From NCBI GenBank assembly GCA_965365275.1, contig CBDUBA010000002.1:1-64000 (forward strand): a stretch of DNA of 64,000 nt, given 5' to 3'. Source of the stretch: JAGTVG01 sp965365275 (lineage in GTDB: Bacteria > Bacteroidota > Bacteroidia > Cytophagales > Cyclobacteriaceae). The notes beneath the pieces are model-generated. The model searched no databases, was not told where the DNA came from, and saw only the letters and a list, made by a program, of their open reading frames with translations. The position numbers and the translations under genes were made by a program. This document shows, piece by piece, positions 18,801 to 27,151 of the stretch (positions are counted from its first letter, which is position 1; each line of letters begins with the position of its first letter).

Positions 18801-19220
18801 GTTTTTACCAGTCCGGAGCTGCAGGATGCGGGTCACCTTATAGCAAATCATGCAGCTACATCCTATTTTGAGCAAAGTACGGAAGGTATATTTGTTGAGA
18901 GATCCCTCCCCATTGAGGCACAATATGCACCCATTTATACCATCAACACGGTTGATTTCAACGATGATGGGTATAAAGACCTTTTACTTTGTGGAAATAT
19001 AAACAATGCCAGGATACGCTTTGGCAAATATGATGCAAATTATGGTCTATTGTTGCGGGGTGATGGTAAAGGTGGATTTCAAACGGTTCCCCAGTACAGA
19101 TCCGGATTCAAACTGAAAGGGGATGTTCGCAGCAGCATTGTATTTAACAATATGATTCTATTCGGGATCAATAACCAGGATATTAAGACCTACCAGCTTA
19201 ATGACCACTTGTCCAATTGA
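15873..19220 (+). CDS. second FG-GAP/VCBS repeat lipoprotein with ASPIC/UnbV domain
   Basis: A 1115-aa lipoprotein with lipobox LLSC (C22). It has the same layout as the protein at 6489: a first FG-GAP block, an ASPIC/UnbV domain at about residues 523-610 (ARGYQSS...HFGLGE) and a second FG-GAP block. About 14 D-x-D/N-x-D/N-G loops are visible, such as DLNNDGLED, DVNGDGLQD and DFDRDGDLD. The two proteins share many stretches (TDWSWAP, SMGNN/SMGND, FNYIFRNN/TNYMFRNN) but differ widely elsewhere, so they are old paralogs. It is probably surface exposed and acts with the SusCD pair. ATG 15873 is chosen over an upstream TTG at 15852. Confidence 0.85.
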   Translation: MLRRVKIILSIVWITGITLLSCSPSSEDEGIDPGNETLFKLLPPEKTNITFQNRIVEGLNTNVLMYEYFYNGAGVAAGDLNNDGLEDLVFTSNMENNALYLNMGNMEFKEVGAVANIQGRPGPWKTGVTMADVNGDGLQDLYICYSGKMAPQKLINQLFINQGVGQDGIPRFVERTRQYGLEFPTNTTHAVFFDFDRDGDLDLFILNHHPDSLPKLNEEDTEDVLKIDDPVHGVRLLRNDNGIFKDITIEAGFISSPITYGLGAGVADIDLDGWTDIYICNDFSLPDYLYINNGDGTFADRLQEKLGHTSYASMGNNVADINNDGLPDIFSLDMLPEDNRRQKLLLAPNDYDFFDLNLKLGFYYQYLRSMLHLNNGNGTFSEIGQIAGIAATDWSWAPVFADYDNDGWKDLLITNGYLRDYTNMDFLRNMDMVVKSNQNLNRNDVLQLVNTMPETELFNYIFRNNKNATFTQMNTEWGLSQGSYSNGMVYVDLDNDGDLEIVTSNINKPAFIYENKSNELNANNYLKIKLKGSGKNRYGMGAKVYVYSNGSLQMLEQQTARGYQSSVTPILHFGLGEISQLDSVKVIWLGGMSESRTNITSGQTIEFNEENAIDKDLLPADPETIFSEVKSPIEFKHNSPVLNDFKRQPLMLNAKSFEGPCMASGDINNDGLEDLFIGGGPGQAGSIFMGTGSGFRIIRTDVFQADRNCDDVDALFFDANGDGHADLYVCSGGYHNYRPDDDALQDRLYINDGRGQFIKAKNAIPENRTSSGCVAAGDMNQDGAIDLFVGGFVIPGRYPEIPSSTLLINDSKGIFTDQTRDIAPDLSKIGMVSDAEWEDLNGDGMGELILTGNWMPIAVYGEEEGKLIDQTPRYFNRNFSGFWNTILIEDINNDGKPDIVAGNLGKNSQMQASFSEPADLYFKDFDNNGSIDPIICFHIQGTSYPYVTRKELIAQIPRMEQKFPTFESYSNATIRHVFTSPELQDAGHLIANHAATSYFEQSTEGIFVERSLPIEAQYAPIYTINTVDFNDDGYKDLLLCGNINNARIRFGKYDANYGLLLRGDGKGGFQTVPQYRSGFKLKGDVRSSIVFNNMILFGINNQDIKTYQLNDHLSN

Positions 19221-19391
19221 ACAATTCTCAGAAAATAGGTTTTGGATTTTTTGATCTACAATGAATGGAATGGATTATGTCATTCTATTATTTTTTCAGC
19301 ATCGCAATTGGCAGAATTGTGCTACAGAAGTGTTCATTTGAGTACTCTACAATCTATTTGTTTAATCAGGTCAGGAGTATTTAATTCTGAA

Positions 19392-19766
19392 TTAAGTATT
19401 TTTCAGTTTATGACTGACTAAAAAAAGAATACCAACCAATATAAATGGAAAGGTAATGGTAAAAATGATTCCAAGACTCATCCATACCGACTCATTCATT
19501 TTATAATTATGATTGAAGATAAAGGGAGTTAATACCAGTCCGATAAATATAAAAATCAATCCTCCCCAGAATTCCTTATACCAGGCAATGATCAGGATCA
19601 CCAGCAGAAAAAAAGACGGGATAAGGTGCATAAAAAAAGCCCCAAGTTTCTGCCATATCGTATCACCATGTTCAAATGCATCCCCTGCAAACATACTGAT
19701 AAAAAGTATGGCAAGGATACATAGTATTCTGGGTAGCCAGTGGAAGAGTTTTATGTAATTTTTCAT
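19392..19766 (-). CDS. small integral membrane protein, unknown
   Basis: A 124-aa very hydrophobic protein with about four membrane segments (near residues 8-25, 40-60, 65-82 and 98-117) and a short charged tail HKLKNT. A conserved-looking loop AFEHGDTIWQKLGAFFMHLIP follows the first segment. I do not recognise the family with certainty. The ATG at 19766 (MKNYIKLFHW) is chosen; the longer frame to 19856 adds a Phe-rich stretch that looks non-native. It is alone between the convergent FG-GAP gene and cotH. Confidence 0.65.
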   Translation of the reverse strand: MKNYIKLFHWLPRILCILAILFISMFAGDAFEHGDTIWQKLGAFFMHLIPSFFLLVILIIAWYKEFWGGLIFIFIGLVLTPFIFNHNYKMNESVWMSLGIIFTITFPFILVGILFLVSHKLKNT

Positions 19767-19899
19767 TTGTCCCAAGTTTAAAAATGCACCAATTGTACCT
19801 ATAAAACATTTTTGAAAAAAGAATAGTTCAAAGGGGCGGATAATGAAGTAATACAAAGGATATCAGAACGTTTTAAAACATTGGGCGAAAGGCTTTTCC

Positions 19900-21519
19900 C
19901 TAATGTTTTACAAATAGGCCTGTCCATTGAGATCCATCGGCAAAAGTATTTTTCATAAGATATAAACCCTTTGCAAGAGTGCTGATATCCAATGTTTTAG
20001 TACCAGGCGAATGATGAACAGTAACGCGCTCTCCGTTTGCAGAATATACATAAATGTCCAATACCCGTTTATCAGTTTTTAGATAAAGATGTTTTTGAGC
20101 CGGATTGGGGTATATTGAACAGTCCGAATTTTCCTCCTTAAATTGTACAGGATTGTTATTTAGTCCGGTAACAATTACCGAGGAGAATTGGATGTCCAGC
20201 CAGCTCAACCTGGTACTTATCCAATTTTTAAACTTGTTTATCTCACCTTCAAAGGTAGGAGGTTGTGGATCTACTTCAGGAGCACCCACATGCTGACCGA
20301 GAGTAGGCCATCTTTTGTAATGACGAACCTGGGCTTCATCCAATACAATGGATACGGAATCGATATAGGTAAATATAGAAGTTTCATTAAGTATAGTCTG
20401 CCTGAGTTCCTGATATCTGTCTTTAACCATTTTCTTAAAACGAATATCTTTCATTAGTTTCACCATCCAGCCAGGGGGTACCGGCCAGGGATCACATTGA
20501 TGGACTGTAAATGCCCATCCAGAACCATCCGTTGCACTAAATATGCATTCGTCTATATTCTTCCAGGCCCAGTCGAAATCCCAGATAGGTCCTGCATGCA
20601 ATAATCCACCCTTGCTATTTTTATCCTTAAAGAAAAAACTGCTTTTTTTATAGCCATCCACATTTCGGGCCAATTCATTTAAAAGGAAATAGTCCACGAA
20701 GGAATCCAGGTTCATATAATCGGACATAACATTTACTAATCCCTGGGATCCGGCGTTATACAATGCGCTTTCCATTTGATCCACAAATTGCTGAATATAC
20801 TGCTTCTGCTGGTGGGTTATTTCATCAGGTTTCGGATAATAATAAACAAAGTTAACGCGCTCCGTACTGCTTTCAAATGGAGGGTGCCGGCTTTCCCAAC
20901 TATTATATTCATCAAAATAATCTACCTTAAAGACATAACCCCCGGTTACATCATCTCCTGTATTATCTTCTGCTGTCAGTTTGGCTATATCTATCCTGTT
21001 TTTATCTACCTTGATTTTTTCTGTAAGTACATAGATGCCCTGATACTGACCATTTACAATCAACTCACAAAACTGAGTTCTGGGTGCATAATGTCCCATT
21101 TGACGGGAAAGTTCAAATGCCAGAGAATTACGCATAAAGGTTTTATCATTATAATTAGCTAGAAGGATCCAGTCGTTTTCTGATGGCATATGGAATAAAG
21201 GAATATTCAGATTATTTCCGGAACTGTCCCTTGTCTCAAATCCGTAGGGTTTTTGAGGAAGCATGGCTGAATATCTTCCACGGATCTCTATACCTATATC
21301 CCCATCGTAAATATTTGGATCATCTGATTTTCGTGCATAACCGTTTTCTTTGTAGATGATCTTTAAGTTGGCTTCAATCTTAGGTTCATCCACAATGGGT
21401 AAACCTTCGGTATCGATGATAAATAATGGAAGATTGGTGGAATCGACTTGTGCTTGTGACTTGAAATTCCAGCAAAATGTGATTATAAAAAAAGTGTAAA
21501 GCAGATATCTCTTTCCCAT
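19900..21519 (-). CDS. secreted CotH-family protein with T9SS sorting domain
   Basis: A 539-aa protein with a signal peptide (cleavage near KSQAQ). The CotH kinase-like core has IEIRGRYSAMLPQKPYGFE, LLANYNDKTFMRNSLAFEL, GQYQGIYVLTEKIKVDKNR and GPIWDFDWAW. CotH proteins are atypical protein kinases or structural proteins of spore coats; secreted Bacteroidota versions have unknown substrates. After about residue 465 comes a type A C-terminal sorting domain starting CSIYPNPAQKHLYL, so the protein should leave the cell by T9SS and be fixed to or released from the surface. This fits the gliding genes in the window. The start ATG at 21519 has a good Shine-Dalgarno. Confidence 0.9.
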   Translation of the reverse strand: MGKRYLLYTFFIITFCWNFKSQAQVDSTNLPLFIIDTEGLPIVDEPKIEANLKIIYKENGYARKSDDPNIYDGDIGIEIRGRYSAMLPQKPYGFETRDSSGNNLNIPLFHMPSENDWILLANYNDKTFMRNSLAFELSRQMGHYAPRTQFCELIVNGQYQGIYVLTEKIKVDKNRIDIAKLTAEDNTGDDVTGGYVFKVDYFDEYNSWESRHPPFESSTERVNFVYYYPKPDEITHQQKQYIQQFVDQMESALYNAGSQGLVNVMSDYMNLDSFVDYFLLNELARNVDGYKKSSFFFKDKNSKGGLLHAGPIWDFDWAWKNIDECIFSATDGSGWAFTVHQCDPWPVPPGWMVKLMKDIRFKKMVKDRYQELRQTILNETSIFTYIDSVSIVLDEAQVRHYKRWPTLGQHVGAPEVDPQPPTFEGEINKFKNWISTRLSWLDIQFSSVIVTGLNNNPVQFKEENSDCSIYPNPAQKHLYLKTDKRVLDIYVYSANGERVTVHHSPGTKTLDISTLAKGLYLMKNTFADGSQWTGLFVKH

Positions 21520-21525
21520 ATATTT

Positions 21526-21530
21526 CCTCC
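21526..21530 (-). promoter_or_regulatory. Shine-Dalgarno of the cotH gene
   Basis: On the minus strand, GGAGG lies 6 nt before the ATG. Such a strong SD is unusual here; nearly all other genes in the window have none, as is normal for Bacteroidota. Confidence 0.6.
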
Positions 21531-21677
21531 CTGAAACACTAAGATAATTATTTTTAATAATTGATTATCGGGAAATCATATCTATAAAAGGAGGATTACA
21601 GCCAGATCAATTTTTAGAAGTTTTACAGGAATAAAAAAGTTGAGTTTTGAAAAAGGCTTATTTATTCAATATGTCTT

Positions 21678-21929
21678 TTATTCATCCGTTAGGATACTTT
21701 CAGCAAGCAGAACCACCTTATTATTAAGTACCTCAACGACACCTCCCCCTATATTCAACCGCTCCTGGTTGTTATTGGTTTTATAAACAACGGTACCCTT
21801 TTCAAGTGTAGATATAAGGGGTGCATGATTGTTTAACACCTGGAAAGATCCTTTAGCCCCCGGGAATGTTGCTGAATCGACCTGGCCTTCAAATACTTTT
21901 TGATCTGGTGTATAAATTTCTAGCAACAT
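21678..21929 (-). CDS. atpC: F1 ATP synthase epsilon subunit, short form
   Basis: An 83-aa epsilon subunit of the membrane-bound F1Fo ATP synthase. It has the N-terminal beta-sandwich motifs (LEIYTPDQKVFEGQVD, GSFQVLNNHAPLISTLEKG, IGGGVVEVLNNKVVLLAE). It lacks the C-terminal helical hairpin that makes up about the last 50 residues in E. coli (about 139 aa in total) and inhibits ATP hydrolysis there. Short forms are common in Bacteroidota. It lies 57 nt after atpD; the other F1Fo genes are not in this window. Confidence 0.93.
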   Translation of the reverse strand: MLLEIYTPDQKVFEGQVDSATFPGAKGSFQVLNNHAPLISTLEKGTVVYKTNNNQERLNIGGGVVEVLNNKVVLLAESILTDE

Positions 21930-21986
21930 ATTTCTTCTTTTTCCAGTATACAGATAAATTAAAAGCCCAACATTTGGGGAAAGCTA

Positions 21987-23510
21987 TTAAGCTGTTTCCT
22001 TTTCACCTTTAGCCTCCTTGATCAGTTTTTCACCTTTTTCAATAGCACTTTCAATGGAACCTACCATATTGAATGCTGCTTCGGGCAGATGGTCCAATTC
22101 TCCGTCCATGATCATATTAAATCCTTTGATTGTATCCTTAATATCGACCAGAACACCCGGAATTGAAGTAAAAGCTTCTGCAACGTGGAAAGGTTGAGAT
22201 AAATACCGCTGTACACGTCTGGCCCTGTGGACCACTTCTTTATCTTCGTCTGATAATTCATCCATCCCAAGAATGGCAATAATATCCTGAAGTTCTTTGT
22301 ATCTCTGAAGGATCTCTTTTACACGTTGTGCAGTATTGTAATGTTCTTCACCCAGTGTTTCAGCATTTAAAATCCTGGATGTCGAATCCAGCGGATCAAC
22401 AGCAGGATAAATACCAAGTTCAGATATTTTTCTGGATAATACGGTAGTCGCATCAAGATGGCTGAATGTAGTAGCCGGCGCAGGGTCAGTAAGGTCATCC
22501 GCCGGAACATAAACGGCCTGGACAGAAGTAATGGAACCACGTTTTGTCGAAGTAATCCTTTCCTGCATGGCACCCATCTCAGTAGCTAAGGTAGGTTGAT
22601 AGCCCACCGCTGAGGGCATACGTCCAAGCAGCGCGGAAACTTCAGAGCCTGCCTGGGTAAAACGGAAAATATTATCCATAAAAAACAAAATGTCCCTTCC
22701 CTTGCCGGTACCGTCACCATCTCTGAAATATTCAGCAACCGTGAGACCTGATAGAGCTACCCTTGCCCTTGCGCCGGGAGGCTCATTCATCTGACCAAAT
22801 ACCAGGGTAGCCTGTGACTTCTCCACTTCCTTCATATCCACTTTTGAAAGGTCCCAGTCTCCGCTTTCCATATTTTTGAGAAAATCATCACCATATTTTA
22901 TTACTCCCGATTCAATCATTTCCCTGAGCAGGTCATTACCTTCCCTGGTTCTTTCACCAACACCAGCGAATACAGAAAGACCGGAATATGCTTTGGCAAT
23001 GTTATTGATGAGTTCCATGATAATAACCGTTTTACCCACGCCGGCACCACCAAACAATCCGATTTTACCTCCTTTTGGATAGGGTTCCAGGAGGTCGATT
23101 ACCTTAATTCCGGTATATAAGACCTCTGATGATGTTGAAAGATCTTCAAATTTCGGAGCAGACCGGTGAATAGGTAGTTTACCAGTTGCCTTTGGAGCCT
23201 TCAAGCCATCTATCGATTCACCTACTACATTAAATAATCTTCCCCGGATATCCTCTCCTATCGGCATGGTAATAGGACCACCAAGGTGAGTAACTTCCGC
23301 TCCCCTCACAAGACCCTCAGTACTGTCCATGGCAATAGTTCTTACTCTATCCTCACCCAAGTGCTGCTGACATTCAAGAACAATCTTTTCTCCATTCGAT
23401 TTTGATACTTCTAATGCGTCGTATATACTAGGTAGAGTGGATCCCTCTTCTTCAAAGCTAACATCGACCACTGCACCAATTATTTGTGCTATTTTACCTT
23501 TATTCGCCAT
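21987..23510 (-). CDS. atpD: F1 ATP synthase beta subunit
   Basis: A 507-aa catalytic beta subunit of F1. The Walker A motif GGAGVGKT, the catalytic GERTREGND, the Walker B region ILFFMDNIFRFTQAGSE and the MPSAVGYQPTLATEMG segment are complete. It couples proton flow to ATP synthesis at the inner membrane. As is common in Bacteroidota it is split from the rest of the atp genes and paired only with atpC. The ATG at 23510 starts MANKGKIAQIIGAVVDV, as expected. Confidence 0.98.
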   Translation of the reverse strand: MANKGKIAQIIGAVVDVSFEEEGSTLPSIYDALEVSKSNGEKIVLECQQHLGEDRVRTIAMDSTEGLVRGAEVTHLGGPITMPIGEDIRGRLFNVVGESIDGLKAPKATGKLPIHRSAPKFEDLSTSSEVLYTGIKVIDLLEPYPKGGKIGLFGGAGVGKTVIIMELINNIAKAYSGLSVFAGVGERTREGNDLLREMIESGVIKYGDDFLKNMESGDWDLSKVDMKEVEKSQATLVFGQMNEPPGARARVALSGLTVAEYFRDGDGTGKGRDILFFMDNIFRFTQAGSEVSALLGRMPSAVGYQPTLATEMGAMQERITSTKRGSITSVQAVYVPADDLTDPAPATTFSHLDATTVLSRKISELGIYPAVDPLDSTSRILNAETLGEEHYNTAQRVKEILQRYKELQDIIAILGMDELSDEDKEVVHRARRVQRYLSQPFHVAEAFTSIPGVLVDIKDTIKGFNMIMDGELDHLPEAAFNMVGSIESAIEKGEKLIKEAKGEKETA

Positions 23511-23583
23511 GGTGTGATTTATTAATTAATTCTTAGCTTATTATTGATTTAAAAGTACTTTTCAGTGAAAAAATCCTCAAGAG

Positions 23584-23591
23584 CAAAAATA
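23584..23591 (-). promoter_or_regulatory. predicted -7 box of atpD-atpC
   Basis: Minus-strand TATTTTTG, a full match to TAnnTTTG, 73 nt before the atpD ATG and downstream of the histidine kinase stop. No good -33 TTG is seen at the expected distance. Confidence 0.4.
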
Positions 23592-23613
23592 TACTAAATC
23601 CGTTTAAAATAGA

Positions 23614-24828
23614 TCATACCAGAAGAATAATTCTGAATGTCGTACCGTGTCCTGGCTCAGTATGTTTTATGAATATTTTTCCCTTGTGGTAATTCTCAAT
23701 TATACGTTTAACAAGTGTAAGTCCAAGGCCCCATCCCCTGGATTTTGTTGTGTATCCAGGATTAAAAACTTCCCTTAATTTTGATTTGGGAATTCCTTTT
23801 CCTGAGTCTTTTACGTCAATTGTTACATTCCCATCCGGAGCTTTTTTTATAGTAATATCAATAGTGCCGACCCCGCCCATTGCATCAACAGCATTTTTGC
23901 AGAGATTTTCGATAACCCAGTCGAAAAGAGGTTTGTTGATTTTCGCACGGATATCATTTGGGAGAGAGGTAATGTTAAAGGTAACCTTAGTCGACAGCCT
24001 GTGCTGTATATAATTTATGGTTTGACGGACTGCTGCATGAATATCTTCATAGTTCAAAATGGGGGTGGATCCAATATTTGAAAACCTGGAGGTGATCATT
24101 TCCAGGCGTTCTATATCCTTTTCAAATTCCATCATCAGATTTTTATCCTGGAATTTCTTTTCTGATTTAAAATATTCATTCCATGCCATCAATGAGGATA
24201 TGGGTGTACCCAGTTGGTGTGCTGTTTCTTTGGCCAGTCCTACCCAGATCCTGTTTTGTTCTGCTGTTTTGGAATAGTTAAACACCAGGAACGTTAAAAT
24301 TCCGAATATTGAGATCACTGATAACTGTATATAGGGATAATACCTGAGCTGATACAATAATTTTGAATTCTTATAATAGACAAGATTATAACCAAAAACC
24401 TCATTATTTTCATCCCTGAAGTTAATTTTAATGGGTTCATGCTCATCCTTCATTATACTAAGTTCTTCCTCCAGCTTTTTCTCAAATTCTTCTGTGTTTA
24501 GATTTTTCTCAAATTCCAGGTTTTTATACTCAATCACATGACCTGAATCATCAGTCAGAATCACAGGGATCGAATTGTTAGCAACTATTATTTCTTCAAA
24601 TATAAATCCAAGATTCTGGTTGTCCTGCTGGTTAGCAGTATATTCGAGGGTTTTTGCATACAAGGTAATTTGCCTTTCTTCTCTTTCCTTCAATTGAGAA
24701 ACAAGAATATCAGTATAATAAATTGAAGCGGCTCCTATCAGTATAGCTGTGACGATTATTAACCATTTGTACTTTGATTTGTTGGTATACAAATCACTTT
24801 TGGTGTTAAATACTGTTGTATTACTCAT
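23614..24828 (-). CDS. membrane sensor histidine kinase
   Basis: A 404-aa kinase with two membrane helices (about residues 22-38 and 167-185) enclosing a 125-residue extracytoplasmic sensor rich in Glu and Lys. The H-box is ETAHQLGTPISSLMAW with the phosphorylatable H204. The ATPase part has the N-box NLCKNAVDAMGG, G1 DSGKGIP and G2 GWGLGLTLVKRI. There is no HAMP or PAS domain and no receiver domain. No response regulator is encoded nearby, so the partner is elsewhere. It lies 45 nt after an ABC exporter gene pair, which may be in the same transcript. The signal is unknown. Confidence 0.92.
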   Translation of the reverse strand: MSNTTVFNTKSDLYTNKSKYKWLIIVTAILIGAASIYYTDILVSQLKEREERQITLYAKTLEYTANQQDNQNLGFIFEEIIVANNSIPVILTDDSGHVIEYKNLEFEKNLNTEEFEKKLEEELSIMKDEHEPIKINFRDENNEVFGYNLVYYKNSKLLYQLRYYPYIQLSVISIFGILTFLVFNYSKTAEQNRIWVGLAKETAHQLGTPISSLMAWNEYFKSEKKFQDKNLMMEFEKDIERLEMITSRFSNIGSTPILNYEDIHAAVRQTINYIQHRLSTKVTFNITSLPNDIRAKINKPLFDWVIENLCKNAVDAMGGVGTIDITIKKAPDGNVTIDVKDSGKGIPKSKLREVFNPGYTTKSRGWGLGLTLVKRIIENYHKGKIFIKHTEPGHGTTFRIILLV

Positions 24829-24873
24829 TATAAATAAAGAGTTATTATGAGTATAGGTTCATATCCTACCTTA

Positions 24874-26175
24874 TTAATTTTTCATAAACAACCATTTGCC
24901 AAGAATCCTGTAGTTTACTTTGGCACCATGCATGAGTATACCAATTCTATAGATTCTGCTGGCAAGCCAGGTCGTAAATATAAATCCAGCGATCAATAAG
25001 GTCAAAGATAATCCAATTTCCCAATAAGGGACACCGAAGGGTATTCTCATCATCATGATGACTGGAGAGAACAAGGGAATCATAGAAAGCCAGAATGCCA
25101 GGCTTCCGTCTGGTTCTCTCAATATGGCTGTTAAGACTATAAGAGAAAAGATAAGGGGTATGGTTACTGGAAGCTGGAATTGTTGTGCATCTGAATCATT
25201 ATCAACTGCTGATCCTATTGCAGCAAATAAAGAACCATATAATAAATATGCTCCAAGAAAATATAAAAGGAAAGCAACTGCGAGGAGTGAAAAATCAATT
25301 GATTCCAGGGAATTTAACATCTCAGCAACAAATTCATTGCTCTGTTCTTCCTCAATGACACCAGATTGTTCAGTTTGAACTGGCAAACTATCGGTTCTGT
25401 CAATACTAAAATAAGAGCTGATGCCTGTTGTAATCAGGATGCTGAGCACCAGCCAGATGATATACTGGGTCAGGCCCACCGCTCCTACGCCAAGTATTTT
25501 GCCCATCATCAGATGAAAAGGTTTTACGGAAGATACGATTACTTCCACGATACGGCTGGACTTCTCCTCAATTACACCGCGCAGGATTTGAATACCATAA
25601 ACGAAGATAAAAAAGTAAATCATCAATGCTGAAATATAGCCTATGATGGTAGCCACCCCTGCACTTCCGGCCTTTTCCCCTGAATCCGTCATGTTGATCA
25701 TATCAATATCGATATCAGCCCTCAGGCTGTCCAAAGTGGCCTGGTCTATCGATGATCTTTCCAGTTTGATATCTTCAACAACAGATTTCATGGCCCATTC
25801 CAGGTCCTGTATAACTTCAATACTAGGATTTTTACCTGAAAAAAAGGTAATGCCTTCAGGTTTATCAAGGTTAATCCTCGGAATATAAAGAAGGCCATAA
25901 TTTTCGCTGCTAAGTATTTCTGTTTTGGCCGCAACAAGGTCAGTCCGGATGTATTCAAATTTCAGCGAGGAGGTTTCAGTGAATTTTTCTTCGAAATAAC
26001 CTGAATCATCAAGAATTTCAATTGTTTTCTGATCGGTTTCCCTTGTTGAAAGCCAGATCGGTACAACCCACAAACCAGCTATAAGAAGAGGTCCTACAAT
26101 GGACATGATCAGGAAAGATTTCTTCCTCACCCTTGTAATATATTCCCTCTGTATGATCAGAAAAATATTATGCAT
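24874..26175 (-). CDS. ABC exporter permease, NatB-like
   Basis: A 433-aa ABC-2-type permease of the NatB/YhaP kind. One N-terminal helix (about residues 21-42) is followed by a large extracytoplasmic domain with the segment YGLLYIPRINLDKPEG. Five or six helices follow in the C-terminal half, including GVIEEKSSRIVEVIVSSV, the family hallmark. With the ATPase, whose gene overlaps by 8 nt, it forms a transporter; the B. subtilis homolog exports sodium, but the substrate here is unknown. Confidence 0.88.
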   Translation of the reverse strand: MHNIFLIIQREYITRVRKKSFLIMSIVGPLLIAGLWVVPIWLSTRETDQKTIEILDDSGYFEEKFTETSSLKFEYIRTDLVAAKTEILSSENYGLLYIPRINLDKPEGITFFSGKNPSIEVIQDLEWAMKSVVEDIKLERSSIDQATLDSLRADIDIDMINMTDSGEKAGSAGVATIIGYISALMIYFFIFVYGIQILRGVIEEKSSRIVEVIVSSVKPFHLMMGKILGVGAVGLTQYIIWLVLSILITTGISSYFSIDRTDSLPVQTEQSGVIEEEQSNEFVAEMLNSLESIDFSLLAVAFLLYFLGAYLLYGSLFAAIGSAVDNDSDAQQFQLPVTIPLIFSLIVLTAILREPDGSLAFWLSMIPLFSPVIMMMRIPFGVPYWEIGLSLTLLIAGFIFTTWLASRIYRIGILMHGAKVNYRILGKWLFMKN

Positions 26176-27082
26176 TATTTCCTTCGTTTACTTTACTAAT
26201 AAAGATATCATTCATCGTGGGGATCTTCTCCTGAAAAGCATGTATTTCGACTTCATCCAACAAAAGGGAAAGCAGGTCATTTGGAGATTGGTCATTTGTG
26301 ATTCGGATGGTTGATCTGACGTACCCATCATCCGTTTCCGATCGATCTGTGATCTGAAATTTTCCATTAGCATTTCTAAATTCCCCACGGTATTCCACAA
26401 TATAAGTATTGGATCTATGATTCTGTTTTATTTCCTGCTTTGATCCATTGAGTATGACATTTGACTTATTTATCAAAGCAATATGATCACAAAGCTCTTC
26501 CACAGATTCCATTCGATGTGTGGAGAATATTATTGTTGCCCCTTTATTTTTCAACTCGAGGATCTCATCCTTAATAATATTTACATTTATCGGATCAAAT
26601 CCTGAAAATGGTTCATCCAGAATGATCAGGCTGGGATCATGAATTATCGTAGCTATAAACTGGATCTTCTGTTGCATCCCCTTTGACAGGTCTTCGATTT
26701 TTTTATCAGTCCAGTCTAATATCTGAAATTTGTTTAACCAGTATTTGATCTTTTTTAAAGCATCATGGCGTGACAGGCCTTTGAGGCGTGCCAGGTAAAT
26801 CAAGTGTTCTCCAACCTTCATTTTTTTATACAGGCCTCTTTCCTCTGGCAAGTAACCCATTTTTCGAACATCTTCCTCACTTATTTCTCTTCCATCAAAA
26901 TGAACTTTACCGGTATCGGCGAAGATAATCTGGGTAATTATTCTGATCAAAGTGGTTTTCCCTGCTCCATTCGGTCCGAGTAAACCAAAAATAGACTGTT
27001 TTGGAACTTCTATATTAATGTCTTTCAGGGCCCAGAAATCCCCATAACTCTTAGAAATGTTATTCGTGTAAAGGATATTCAA
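26168..27082 (-). CDS. ABC exporter ATPase, NatA-like
   Basis: A 304-aa ABC ATPase. Walker A is GLLGPNGAGKTT, the signature LSKGMQQK, Walker B LIILDEPFSGFDP, and the switch His lies in STHRM. The last 90 residues form the DUF4162-type C-terminal domain found in NatA-like proteins. The start is TTG at 27082 (MNILYTNN), since no ATG precedes Walker A at a fitting place. Its stop overlaps the start of the permease gene, indicating translational coupling. Confidence 0.92.
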   Translation of the reverse strand: MNILYTNNISKSYGDFWALKDINIEVPKQSIFGLLGPNGAGKTTLIRIITQIIFADTGKVHFDGREISEEDVRKMGYLPEERGLYKKMKVGEHLIYLARLKGLSRHDALKKIKYWLNKFQILDWTDKKIEDLSKGMQQKIQFIATIIHDPSLIILDEPFSGFDPINVNIIKDEILELKNKGATIIFSTHRMESVEELCDHIALINKSNVILNGSKQEIKQNHRSNTYIVEYRGEFRNANGKFQITDRSETDDGYVRSTIRITNDQSPNDLLSLLLDEVEIHAFQEKIPTMNDIFISKVNEGNNA

Positions 27083-27151
27083 TATGATAAAAATTGGAGA
27101 TGACTAACAACAAATTTGCATGGTATAAATATATAAAAAACAATAAAGAGT

